Below, in pieces: positions 26,139 to 34,389 of a stretch of 64,000 nt of DNA. Source of the DNA: JAABRB01 sp963735025. GTDB taxonomy: Bacteria > Pseudomonadota > Gammaproteobacteria > Burkholderiales > SG8-39. Made by a program: the position numbers and the translations under genes. The notes beneath the pieces were generated by a model. It was not told the origin of the DNA and ran no database searches. It saw only the letters and a list, made by a program, of their open reading frames with translations. The stretch covers positions 992,001 through 1,056,000 of the forward strand of contig CAVTJG010000009.1 in the NCBI GenBank assembly GCA_963735025.1, in the 5' to 3' direction. Positions within the stretch are counted from its first letter, which is position 1; the number at the start of each line of letters is the position of its first letter.

Positions 26139-26801
26139 ATGGCAAGTAAGACCCACTTCATGACCAAGGCGGTGCGCCAGTACGTCGCCGCGCATTCGGC
26201 GCGTCCGGACGCGCTGCTCGAGGAACTGCGGGCAGTCACCGGGCGTGAAACGATGTTTCGCATGCAGGTCGGGCCGGAACAGGGCGCGTTCCTGTCGCTG
26301 CTCGTCAAGCTGCTCGGCGCACGTCGCGCGATCGAGATCGGCACGTTCACCGGCTACAGCGCGATCTGCATCGCGCGTTCCCTCGGGCCGGGTGGCGCAC
26401 TGTTGGCCTGCGACGTCAGCGAAGAGTGGACGTCGGTGGCGCGCGAATTCTGGCGGCGCGCCGGGCTTGCGGAACGCATCGAACTGCGGCTTGCGCCGGC
26501 ACTCGTGACGCTCGACAGGCTGATCGCGGACGGGCGTGCAGGCGATTTCGACTTCGCGTTCATCGACGCCGACAAGGAAAACTACGACGCCTACTACGAG
26601 AGGTGCCTGACATTGGTCCGGCCCGCCGGCCTCATCGTGTTCGACAACGTGCTGTGGTCGGGCGCCGTCGCGGACAGAAAGGACCAGTCGATGTCGACGG
26701 TCGCCCTGCGCGCGCTGAACGGCAAGCTGGTCGCCGACGCCCGGGTTGACGTATCGATGGTTCCGATCGGCGATGGAATGACTTTGGCGTTGAAGAAATA
26801 A
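26139..26801 (+). CDS. Class I SAM-dependent O-methyltransferase (caffeoyl-CoA OMT family)
   Basis: 220 residues. The SAM motif EIGTFTGYSAICIA and the metal-binding DADKENYDAYYE block are typical of cation-dependent catechol or caffeoyl-CoA O-methyltransferases; LIVFDNVLWSG also fits. It probably methylates a catechol-like small molecule in the cytoplasm. Its stop codon lies in the loop of a perfect 11-bp hairpin. It could be transcribed with ilvA, 78 bases upstream. Confidence 0.88.
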   Translation: MASKTHFMTKAVRQYVAAHSARPDALLEELRAVTGRETMFRMQVGPEQGAFLSLLVKLLGARRAIEIGTFTGYSAICIARSLGPGGALLACDVSEEWTSVAREFWRRAGLAERIELRLAPALVTLDRLIADGRAGDFDFAFIDADKENYDAYYERCLTLVRPAGLIVFDNVLWSGAVADRKDQSMSTVALRALNGKLVADARVDVSMVPIGDGMTLALKK

Positions 26802-26810
26802 CGCCAAAGT
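26781..26810. terminator. Perfect hairpin spanning the O-methyltransferase stop codon
   Basis: ACTTTGGCGTT-GAAGAAAT-AACGCCAAAGT, 11-bp stem, 8-base loop; the TAA stop is at 26799-26801. No T-run follows, and two family A repeats begin three bases further on. The layout copies that after the helicase gene at 23.47 kb. Confidence 0.5.
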
Positions 26811-26812
26811 CA

Positions 26813-26918
26813 AAGGTCACGAACGGGAGGAAACCGGCTGGTTTCATCAGAAGCAAAAAGCGGAAGGTCACACAGGAGGGAACCGGCTGGTTCCCTCGCG
26901 TTACCCTCCTTCCCGCTG
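26813..26918. repeat. Family A palindromic repeat, pair 2
   Basis: Two copies in the same orientation. Stems are at 26827-26848 (GAGGAAACC-GGCT-GGTTTCATC, one mismatch) and 26876-26897 (GAGGGAACC-GGCT-GGTTCCCTC). The second copy is complete: lead-in AAGGTCACACAGG and tail GTTACCCTCCTTCCCGCT. They separate the convergent O-methyltransferase and formyl-THF cyclo-ligase genes. Confidence 0.82.
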
Positions 26919-26941
26919 AACACATTCCTACGTTCCGGAGT

Positions 26942-27568
26942 CTACTGGGCTGGGCCGTCGAGGTGGCCATTGCGACGCGTGTGGACGCCTGCTTCTGTGA
27001 CCACGAAGTCCATGGGGATGTCCCACGGTTGCGGGTGAATCGTGGGCAGTCGCGCGAGTTCGTAGGTGACGCCGATGACGCGTGGTCGGACGTCGAGCGC
27101 CGCGAGCGTGCGGTCGAAGAAGCCGCCGCCGTATCCGAGCCGGTAGCCTCCCGCGTCGAACCCGTTCATGGGAAGCAGCACGGTTCCGGGGCGCACCGCG
27201 GGCCCTTCGGTCGGATACGGAATGTCGTAGACGCCGTGCGCGAGCGCCACGCCCGGATGCCATTCGCGGAAAATGAGTGGCGTCCGCGGGGCGATCACCA
27301 CGGGCAGCGCGGTGCGCGCGCCGCGTTCGCGCAGGTGCCGGGCGAGAAAGCGGGCATCGTATTCGTTACGATAGGGCCAGCAGAAGGCCACGACACCTAC
27401 GGAGAGATCGGGGAACCTGCGCGTCAGATGGCGGTCGATGCTCGCGCGGTGCGCTTGAAGCGTCGCATCCGGCAGGGCCATTCGCGCGGCGACGAGCGCC
27501 TCACGCGTGGCACGCCGCCAAGTGCGCAAGGCGTCTCCGGTCAGGCTGGGTTGGTCGTGGTCAGGCAT
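26942..27568 (-). CDS. 5-formyltetrahydrofolate cyclo-ligase
   Basis: 208 residues. It converts 5-formyl-THF to 5,10-methenyl-THF with ATP, returning a storage or inhibitory folate to the pool. The conserved GYGGGFFDRTL motif and LPMNGFDAGGYRLG block are present. It is divergent from the lytic transglycosylase gene, with 92 bases between starts, too little for a 6S RNA gene that often precedes this gene elsewhere. Confidence 0.92.
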   Translation of the reverse strand: MPDHDQPSLTGDALRTWRRATREALVAARMALPDATLQAHRASIDRHLTRRFPDLSVGVVAFCWPYRNEYDARFLARHLRERGARTALPVVIAPRTPLIFREWHPGVALAHGVYDIPYPTEGPAVRPGTVLLPMNGFDAGGYRLGYGGGFFDRTLAALDVRPRVIGVTYELARLPTIHPQPWDIPMDFVVTEAGVHTRRNGHLDGPAQ

Positions 27569-27660
27569 CCATAAACCCCGGGCACGGAACGGTTTTTCTG
27601 TTGCGGCCCGTGGTATTCTTCATGTGAATTCTCAAGAGCCCGGTTCACACTATAGTACTC

Positions 27661-29646
27661 ATGGCACCCATGTTTTCCGCCCCCATGCTCGCTCGTTCCG
27701 TGCTGCGCCTTATGGCGTGCGCGCTGGCGGCCGCCCTGATTGCACCCGCCTTCGCGGCGGGACGCGACGATGACGCATTTCGCGCCGCCGCCGACGCTTT
27801 CCGGCGCGGACAAGCGAGCAAGCTCGATCGATACGCCGAGCAGCTCAAGGGCAATCCGCTGGAGCCCTACGTCCAGTACTGGCAGCTGAAGCTGCGGCTC
27901 GAGGACGCGGATGCCGCGACCGTTCGCGAAATGCTCGTGCGCAACGAGGGGCTGCTGCTCGGCGAGCAGCTGCGCAACGATTGGCTGCGCGTGCTCGGCA
28001 AGCGGAGTCAGTGGGACGAGTTCTTCGCTGAATATCCGCGACTCACCGCCGAGGATCCCGATGTGACCTGTCTGGCGCTGCAGGGGCGCTGGAGGCGTGG
28101 TGACGAGGCGGCACTCGTCGAGGCGCGCGATTTCTGGGCCGCGCCACGCGACATTCCCGAGGCGTGCATGCTCCTGATCGAGACCCAGATCGCCGACCGC
28201 AAAATCACGACCTCGGATGTCTGGGATCGCGTGCGCGTGCTGCTCGCGGATGGCCAGTTGGGCACAGCAAAGCGGACGATCAACTACCTCCCGGCCGCCG
28301 ACACGCCGCGCGAGCGCACGATCGAATCGATCGCGCAGCGCCCGGACAGCTACATCGATAAGACCCGTTTCGATCCGCGTTCGCGCATGAATCGCGAGCT
28401 GATGATCTTCGCTTTGACGCGCTCCGCGCGCAAGGATGCCGAGCGCGCAGCAGGCTACTTCACGCGCGGGCTTCAGGAGCGTTTTCCCGCCGACGACCAG
28501 GAGTACGTCTGGGGCCAGATCGCGACGCACGCGGCGCGCCAGCATCTTCCGGTCGCGACGCTCTGGTTCACGCGCTCGGGCGATGCGCGGCTCACGGACG
28601 AACAGCTTGCGTGGCGCGCGCGCGCCGCGCTTCGCAACGACAACTGGGCCGAAGTCACCGCCGCAGTCGACCGCATGAGTGCCGACGGACGCGAAGACCC
28701 CACATGGATCTACTGGAAGGCGCGTGCGCTGCATGCTGCGGGCAAGACCCGGGACGCCGAGTTGCTCTACCTGCAGATCGCCCATCTGCATGATTTCTAC
28801 GGAAAGCTGGCTCGCGAGGAGCTCGGGGTTCCGCTTGCTATTCCGCCGAGCGACCATGTCATCTCCGACGAAGAGGTCGCCAAGGCTGCGCAGAATCCGA
28901 GCCTGCAGCGCGCGCTTGCGCTATTCCGCGCTGAATCACGGGCGCTGGCCGTGCGTGAGTGGAACTGGGGCGTGCGTGGGATGAATGACCGTGACTTGCT
29001 TGCCGCCGCGGACCTCGCGCGTCGCTACGAGATCTGGGATCGCGTCATCAACACGGCAAACCGAACCGTTGGGACACACGATTTCTCGATGCGCTTTCTC
29101 GCGCCGTACCGCGACATCTTCGCCGAACAGGCGCGCGCCCAGGGCCTGGAGGATAGCTGGGTGCTCGGTCTGGTGCGGCAGGAGAGCCGATTCATCAGCG
29201 ACGCGCGCTCGTCGGCGGGCGCTTCGGGTCTGATGCAGCTCATGCCGAGAACTGCACGGTGGATAGCGCGGCAGATCGGCATGCGCGACTTTTCGATGCG
29301 CCGCGTGACCGACGTCGACGTCAATATCGCGCTTGGCACGAGCTACCTTCGATACGTGTACGACGAGCTCGGTGGCAGCTCGGTGCTCGCGGCCACCGCC
29401 TACAACGCCGGTCCGCGGCGCGCGCAGCGCTGGCGCGGCGACCGGGCGCTGGAAGGCGCCATCTACGCCGAGTCGATCCCGTTCTCCGAGACGCGCGACT
29501 ACGTTAAGAAGGTAATGAGCAATACTGTCTACTACGCTGCGATTTACGGTGGGCAGGTCGAGTCGCTCAAGCAGCGTCTCGGCGTCATCCCGGCCCGCGA
29601 CCCGGACGCCAAGACCGGCGGCGGCGGAGAGCCGACGCTAAAATAG
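27661..29646 (+). CDS. slt: Soluble lytic murein transglycosylase (Slt70-like)
   Basis: 661 residues with a signal peptide (MACALAAALIAPAFA then AGRDDD), so periplasmic. A long all-helical superhelix domain (about 30-490) is followed by the lysozyme-like SLT domain with the catalytic Glu in VRQESRF, then SGLMQLMP and ATAYNAGP. It cleaves peptidoglycan glycan strands to 1,6-anhydro-MurNAc ends. Length and architecture match E. coli Slt. Start chosen at 27661; an ATG at 27670 is also possible. Confidence 0.94.
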   Translation: MAPMFSAPMLARSVLRLMACALAAALIAPAFAAGRDDDAFRAAADAFRRGQASKLDRYAEQLKGNPLEPYVQYWQLKLRLEDADAATVREMLVRNEGLLLGEQLRNDWLRVLGKRSQWDEFFAEYPRLTAEDPDVTCLALQGRWRRGDEAALVEARDFWAAPRDIPEACMLLIETQIADRKITTSDVWDRVRVLLADGQLGTAKRTINYLPAADTPRERTIESIAQRPDSYIDKTRFDPRSRMNRELMIFALTRSARKDAERAAGYFTRGLQERFPADDQEYVWGQIATHAARQHLPVATLWFTRSGDARLTDEQLAWRARAALRNDNWAEVTAAVDRMSADGREDPTWIYWKARALHAAGKTRDAELLYLQIAHLHDFYGKLAREELGVPLAIPPSDHVISDEEVAKAAQNPSLQRALALFRAESRALAVREWNWGVRGMNDRDLLAAADLARRYEIWDRVINTANRTVGTHDFSMRFLAPYRDIFAEQARAQGLEDSWVLGLVRQESRFISDARSSAGASGLMQLMPRTARWIARQIGMRDFSMRRVTDVDVNIALGTSYLRYVYDELGGSSVLAATAYNAGPRRAQRWRGDRALEGAIYAESIPFSETRDYVKKVMSNTVYYAAIYGGQVESLKQRLGVIPARDPDAKTGGGGEPTLK

Positions 29647-29778
29647 CGTCTCCCGCCCCGGCGCAAGCCGAGCGGTCAAGTTGCCCCGGGTCGCGCGCTC
29701 CGTTAGTGTTAATGTGAGCCCGATCCGGGCATGTTTCCGGCTCCCTATCCGATTCAAGACACTCACATCCCAGACCGC

Positions 29779-30741
29779 ATGAACAGGATCTGCATTCTCG
29801 GCGGCTCCGGCTTCGTCGGCCGTCACATCGTCGAGCGCCTCGTGGCGCAAGGTCATTTCGTTACGGTGCCGACCCGGCGCCGCGAGCGCGCCAAACATCT
29901 CTACTTGCTGCCCACCGTCGACGTCGTGCAGGCCGATGTCCACGATTCCGCGACGCTCGCCAGACTGTTTGCGCGCTGCGATGTCGTGGTCAATCTCGTG
30001 GGAATCCTGCAGAGCCGGTCGGGGCAACCCTACGGCCCGGATTTTGCGCGCGTGCACGTCGAATTGCCGCAGAAAGTCGTCGCCGCGTGCATCGACGCGG
30101 GCGTGCCGCGGCTCCTGCACATGAGCGCGCTCAAGGCCGATGCCGATGCGCCGAGCGAGTACCTGCGTTCCAAGGCGGAGGGCGAGGCTGCGGTGATCGG
30201 TGCGCGCGGCCGTATCGCAGCCACGATCTTCCGCCCGTCCGTCGTGTTCGGTCCGGAGGATCAGTTCCTGAACGTGTTCGCGCGAATCCAGAAGATTCTC
30301 CCGGTCGTATTTCTTGCCTGTCCGGATGCCAGATTTCAGCCGATCTACGTCGGCGACGTCGCACGCGCATTCGTCGACTCCCTCGAGCTCGACGAGAGTT
30401 TCGACAAGGCCTACGACCTGGTCGGCCCGAAGGTCTACACGCTCCGCGAGCTCGTGGAGTACGCAGGCAATGCGAGCGGACATTCCCGTCCGATCATCGG
30501 ACTCGGGCCGCGGCTGTCGTGGTTCCAGGCGCGCCTGATGGAGATCCTTCCGGGCAAGCTCATGAGCCGGGACAACATCCGCTCGATGCGGCTGGCGAAC
30601 GTCTCGGATGCCGCGTTCCCGTTCGGGATCCGGCCGACGCCGCTCGAGGCGATCGCCCCCGCGTACCTGAGGGGCGTCTACGCGCGGTCGCGCTTCTCGG
30701 CATTCCGGTACCGTGCAGGGCGCAAACCGCGCGAAGTATGA
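29779..30741 (+). CDS. Complex I NDUFA9-family NAD(P)-binding protein
   Basis: 320 residues, extended SDR fold. The Rossmann motif GGSGFVGRHIVERL is at the N-terminus, and the NDUFA9-like features VVNLVGIL and FRPSVVFGPEDQFLN follow. Bacterial members are soluble oxidoreductase-like proteins whose role is unclear; the mitochondrial namesake is an accessory subunit of complex I. The ATG at 29779 is preferred to one at 29731. Its stop overlaps the GST start by four bases. Confidence 0.85.
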   Translation: MNRICILGGSGFVGRHIVERLVAQGHFVTVPTRRRERAKHLYLLPTVDVVQADVHDSATLARLFARCDVVVNLVGILQSRSGQPYGPDFARVHVELPQKVVAACIDAGVPRLLHMSALKADADAPSEYLRSKAEGEAAVIGARGRIAATIFRPSVVFGPEDQFLNVFARIQKILPVVFLACPDARFQPIYVGDVARAFVDSLELDESFDKAYDLVGPKVYTLRELVEYAGNASGHSRPIIGLGPRLSWFQARLMEILPGKLMSRDNIRSMRLANVSDAAFPFGIRPTPLEAIAPAYLRGVYARSRFSAFRYRAGRKPREV

Positions 30742-31400
30742 GCAACCCGGTTCTGATCATCGCCAACAAGAACTACTCGTCGTGGTCCCTCCGCGCGTGG
30801 CTCGCGCTCGCGCAGGCCGGTGTCGTTTTCGACGAGGTCCGCATCGCGCTCGGGATGCCTGACACCAGGGAGAAGCTGCTCGGCTACTCCGCGGCGGGCA
30901 AGGTTCCCGTGCTCATCGACGGAAAGGCGAAGGTGTGGGAATCGATCGCCATCTGCGAGTATGCGGCGGAACGCTGGCCCGAAAAGCGGTTCTGGCCCGC
31001 GGATCGCGCGGCACGTGGGCATGCTCGCTCTGTCGCAGCCGAAATGCACGCCGGGTTCGCTGCCCTGCGCACCGCCATGCCGATGAATTGTCGCGGCCGC
31101 TATCCGGGCAAGGGCCGCAGCGCGGCCGTGGATGCCGACATCGCCCGCATCGAGGCCCTGTGGGGCGATTGCCTGAGGCGCTCAGGCGGGCCGTTCCTGT
31201 TCGGCGCGTTCTCGATCGCGGACGCGATGTATGCCCCGATCGTCTCGCGATTCCTCACCTACGACGTGAGGCTGGCCGGCGCCCTCGCGCAGTATGCCCA
31301 GGCAGTCCTCGACCTTCCCGCGGTGAAGGAGTGGTACGCGGCGGGCGCCGCCGAGCCCGAGTTTCTCGCCGCCGAAGAGCCGTACGCCACCGCTGTCTGA
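30738..31400 (+). CDS. Glutathione S-transferase family protein
   Basis: 220 residues. A thioredoxin-fold N-terminal domain opens with ANKNYSSWSLRAWLAL (the serine region binds glutathione), with AAGKVPVLID and WESIAICEYA as glutathione-binding turns; an all-helical C-terminal domain follows. Probably detoxification of electrophiles. It is translationally coupled to the NDUFA9-like gene (ATGA) and is six bases ahead of cca. Confidence 0.88.
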   Translation: MSNPVLIIANKNYSSWSLRAWLALAQAGVVFDEVRIALGMPDTREKLLGYSAAGKVPVLIDGKAKVWESIAICEYAAERWPEKRFWPADRAARGHARSVAAEMHAGFAALRTAMPMNCRGRYPGKGRSAAVDADIARIEALWGDCLRRSGGPFLFGAFSIADAMYAPIVSRFLTYDVRLAGALAQYAQAVLDLPAVKEWYAAGAAEPEFLAAEEPYATAV

Positions 31401-31406
31401 CGCGCG

Positions 31407-32510
31407 ATGAAAGTCTATGCCGTAGGCGGGGCCGTTCGCGACGAGCTGCTCGGTCTGACGGTGCAGGACCGCGACTACGTCGTGGTCGGCGCAACGCCCG
31501 AGGAAATGGAGCGTCTCGGATACCGTCCGGTCGGCAAGGATTTTCCGGTGTTCCTGCATCCGGACACGCACGAGGAATACGCACTCGCGCGGACCGAGCG
31601 CAAGACGGCGCGTGGCTACAAGGGTTTCCAGGTGTACGCCGCGCCGGACGTCACGCTCGAACAGGATCTCGCGCGTCGTGATCTCACGATCAACGCCATC
31701 GCGCGCACCGATGCGGGCGATCTCGTCGATCCGCATCATGGCGCTGCGGATCTGCGGGCGGGCATCCTGCGTCATGTCAGCGCCGCCTTTGTCGAGGACC
31801 CGGTGCGCATCCTCCGCGTGGCGCGATTCGCGGCACGCTTTCCGGCGTTCCGGATTGCAGACGAGACAGCGGCGCTCATGCGCACCATGGTTGCACGCGG
31901 CGAGGCCGATGCCCTCGTTCCAGAGCGTGTCTGGCAGGAGCTCGCCAAAGGGCTTGCCGAGCCGACGCCCGCCCGGATGTTCTCCGTGCTCGCCGAGTCA
32001 GGCGCGCTTGCGCGCGTGCTGCCCGAATGGGCGCAGCTGGACGAGACGCGCGCGCTCGCCGCGTTGACGACCGCCGCGGAACGGGGCCTGGTCTCCGTCG
32101 TGCGGTTCGCGGCACTTTTCGCCGGCGCCGATCCGGATGCGGTGGAGGGCGCATGTGCACGTCTCAAATGCCCGGGCGAATATCGCGACCTGGCGCTGCT
32201 CGCCGCGCGCCACTCGGCGCGGATCGAGGATGCCGATCGACTCGCGGCCGCCGATCTGGTCGACCTGTTCACGCGATGCGATGCTTTTCGGCGCCCGGAC
32301 CGATTTGCGGCCCTGCTGGAGGCCGTCGACTGCGACGCAATGGCGATGGGTCGCGAGCGGCACTATGTCGTCGCGCAGCATGTAGTCCACGCGCTCAAGG
32401 CGGCGCAGGGCGTCGATGCGGGTCGGATCGCTGCGGAGAACGCCGAGCGCGTGCCGGACGCCATTCGCGATGCACGAGTGGCTGCCGTCCGATCCGCGAT
32501 CTCTGAGTAG
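31407..32510 (+). CDS. cca: CCA tRNA nucleotidyltransferase, short form lacking a working HD domain
   Basis: 367 residues. The class II nucleotidyltransferase head is intact: VGGAVRDELLG, the DRDYVVVGAT metal-binding Asp pair, RTERK and RRDLTINA, then the RILRVARFAARF neck. E. coli Cca has about 412 residues and a C-terminal HD phosphohydrolase; here the HD signature (FATLCHDLGKG in relatives) is replaced by FAALFAGADP and the histidines are missing. CCA addition should work, but the 2',3'-cyclic phosphodiesterase and phosphatase activities should not. Confidence 0.92.
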   Translation: MKVYAVGGAVRDELLGLTVQDRDYVVVGATPEEMERLGYRPVGKDFPVFLHPDTHEEYALARTERKTARGYKGFQVYAAPDVTLEQDLARRDLTINAIARTDAGDLVDPHHGAADLRAGILRHVSAAFVEDPVRILRVARFAARFPAFRIADETAALMRTMVARGEADALVPERVWQELAKGLAEPTPARMFSVLAESGALARVLPEWAQLDETRALAALTTAAERGLVSVVRFAALFAGADPDAVEGACARLKCPGEYRDLALLAARHSARIEDADRLAAADLVDLFTRCDAFRRPDRFAALLEAVDCDAMAMGRERHYVVAQHVVHALKAAQGVDAGRIAAENAERVPDAIRDARVAAVRSAISE

Positions 32511-32530
32511 CGGCCGCCGCCGGCGGTCCG

Positions 32531-32722
32531 TCACAGGAATCGCACGACGAGCGTGAGCGCGATCGACAGCAGGATCGTCGTCGTGAAAGGCAAATAGTAG
32601 TTGCGGCCCTTGTAGCGTAGTGTCATGTCGCCGGGCAACCGCCCGAGACCGAAGCGCGCGAAAAGCGGACTGAACGCGGTGAGGATCACCAGCGCGATCG
32701 CGAGCGTGAGAAGCCACTTCAC
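32531..32722 (-). CDS. DUF2905 small inner-membrane protein
   Basis: 63 residues with two membrane segments (LLTLAIALVILTAFSPLFARF and TTILLSIALTLVVRFL) joined by the DUF2905 signature GRLPGDMTLRYKGRNYYLP. Function unknown. I chose the GTG at 32722 since family members start right before the first helix; another in-frame GTG at 32764 would add 14 residues. It is convergent with cca. Confidence 0.75.
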   Translation of the reverse strand: MKWLLTLAIALVILTAFSPLFARFGLGRLPGDMTLRYKGRNYYLPFTTTILLSIALTLVVRFL

Positions 32723-32850
32723 CAAGGGGGCCTTCGTTGGATTGCGGGTCGGTTGACGGTACACTCGCGCAGCGAGTGATTATGCGGTCAAAACCGCGAC
32801 ACCCGCGAAACTACGACAATCACGAGAACCACGACAACTACGGGATCGCG

Positions 32851-33471
32851 ATGATCGAACTCTACACCTGGGGGACACCCAACGGCCGCAAGGTCTCCAA
32901 CATGCTCGAGGAGATCGGGCTGCCCTACAACGTTCACCGCATCGACATTGGCAAGGGCGATCAATTCACGCCCGAATTCGTTGCGATCAATCCGAACTCC
33001 AAGATCCCCGCGATCGTGGACTCGGATGGACCGGACGGACAGCCGATCACCATGTTCGAATCAGGCGCGATCCTGATCTACCTCGCGGGCAAGACCGGCA
33101 AGTTTCTGCCCGAGACGCTGCGCGCGCGATACGAGGTGCTGCAATGGCTAATGTTCCAGATGGGCCACGTCGGGCCGATGTTCGGCCAGCTGCACGTCTT
33201 TCTGCGTTCGGCCAAGGTCGAGGTGCCCTACGCGATCGAACGCTATACGAACGAGAAGAATCGTCTGTACCGGGTGCTCGACAAGCGGCTCGGTGAGACC
33301 GCCTATCTCGCGGCCGGCGAATACACGATCGCCGACATCGCGACTTATCCATGGGTGGCGCGACACGAGTGGCACAAGACCGACCTTTCGGACTACCCGA
33401 ACGTCAAGCGCTGGTTCGACGGCATCTCGGCGCGCCCGGCCGTCAAGCGCGGCATGGCAGTACCTGGCTGA
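32851..33471 (+). CDS. Glutathione S-transferase, YghU/YfcG (nu-class)-like disulfide-bond oxidoreductase
   Basis: 206 residues. The opening ELYTWGTPNGRKVSNMLEE and the block NPNSKIPAIVD are typical of the nu-class GSTs YfcG/YghU, which reduce disulfides using two bound glutathiones rather than conjugate them. FESGAILIYLA is the cis-Pro/glutathione turn region. A short repetitive stretch of ACGA-type units precedes the ATG. Confidence 0.88.
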   Translation: MIELYTWGTPNGRKVSNMLEEIGLPYNVHRIDIGKGDQFTPEFVAINPNSKIPAIVDSDGPDGQPITMFESGAILIYLAGKTGKFLPETLRARYEVLQWLMFQMGHVGPMFGQLHVFLRSAKVEVPYAIERYTNEKNRLYRVLDKRLGETAYLAAGEYTIADIATYPWVARHEWHKTDLSDYPNVKRWFDGISARPAVKRGMAVPG

Positions 33472-33497
33472 CGCCGCCGGTTCGGCGTGCGACAGCG

Positions 33498-34310
33498 ATG
33501 ATGCGAGACATCCGTGCCGGCGCGGGCGACCGGCTCGAGCTGCTCGAGGCCAAGCCGCGCGCAGCGGGGTATCCCCATCCCGTGCTCTTCCTGCATGGCG
33601 CATTCACGGGCGCCTGGTGCTGGGCCGAGCACTTCCTCGCGCATTTCGCGGAACAGGGTTTCGCCAGCTACGCCCTCTCGTTTCGCGGGCACAGTGCGAG
33701 CCGCGGGCGTGAAACGCTCATGACGAGCAGCATCCAGGAGTACGTGGAGGACGTCTTCGAGGCGGTGAACCGGATCGGAAGGCCGCCGGTGCTCATCGGC
33801 CACTCGATGGGCGGCTTCGTCGCGCAGAAGTACCTCGAGGATGCCCCCGTACCGGCCATGGCACTGCTCGCACCGGTTCCCCCGCAGGGACTCTTCGTGT
33901 CGCAACTCAAGCTCGCATTTCAGAACCCGACGCTCTTCGCCGAGATGAACACGCTCTTCTCTCATGGTCGCGCTTCCGCGGCGGCGCTGCGGAAGGCGCT
34001 CTTCTCCGGGCCGGTCGATTCTGCGAAGCTCGCCGAATGGTTCCAGCGCACGCAACCCGAGTCGCAGCGCGCGATCTGGGACATGACGCTCTTCGCGCTG
34101 CCGTGGTTGTGGCGGCTTAACCGCACGCCGCTCCTGTGGCTCGCGGCAGAGAACGACCTGCTGGTGCCGATCGATCAGATGCGGATCGGGGCCGCGATGC
34201 TGGGAAGCCCGATCGAGGTGATTCCCGATCTCGGACACGCCATGATGCTGGAAGTGGGCTGGAAGCCCGTGGCCGATCGCGTGATCAGTTGGCTGCGAAC
34301 GCTTGCGTGA
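33498..34310 (+). CDS. Alpha/beta hydrolase
   Basis: 270 residues. The oxyanion-hole motif LFLHGAFTGAWCW, nucleophile elbow GHSMGG (Ser about residue 103), acid in AENDLLVP and C-terminal His in LGHAMML make a complete Ser-Asp-His triad. It is a cytoplasmic esterase or lipase-like enzyme; substrate unknown. It starts 27 bases after the GST gene and may be co-transcribed. Confidence 0.85.
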   Translation: MMRDIRAGAGDRLELLEAKPRAAGYPHPVLFLHGAFTGAWCWAEHFLAHFAEQGFASYALSFRGHSASRGRETLMTSSIQEYVEDVFEAVNRIGRPPVLIGHSMGGFVAQKYLEDAPVPAMALLAPVPPQGLFVSQLKLAFQNPTLFAEMNTLFSHGRASAAALRKALFSGPVDSAKLAEWFQRTQPESQRAIWDMTLFALPWLWRLNRTPLLWLAAENDLLVPIDQMRIGAAMLGSPIEVIPDLGHAMMLEVGWKPVADRVISWLRTLA

Positions 34311-34319
34311 CGCGCTCTA

Positions 34320-34373
34320 GGCGGGAAGGAGGCTAACGGGAGGGAACCAGCCGGTTCCCTCCTGTTCGTGACC
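34320..34373. repeat. Family A palindromic repeat, single inverted copy
   Basis: Stem GAGGGAACC-AGCC-GGTTCCCTC at 34340-34361. On the minus strand the whole 54-base copy matches the complete copy at 26864-26918, including AGGTCACGAACAGG before and the GTTAGCCTCCTTCCCGC tail after the stem. It lies between the convergent hydrolase and cytochrome genes. Confidence 0.85.
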
Positions 34374-34389
34374 TGCCGGGTTTGATTTC

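Noticed and set aside
27569..27660. 6S RNA gene next to the formyl-THF cyclo-ligase
   Set aside because: Only 92 bases separate the divergent starts; 6S RNA needs about 180.
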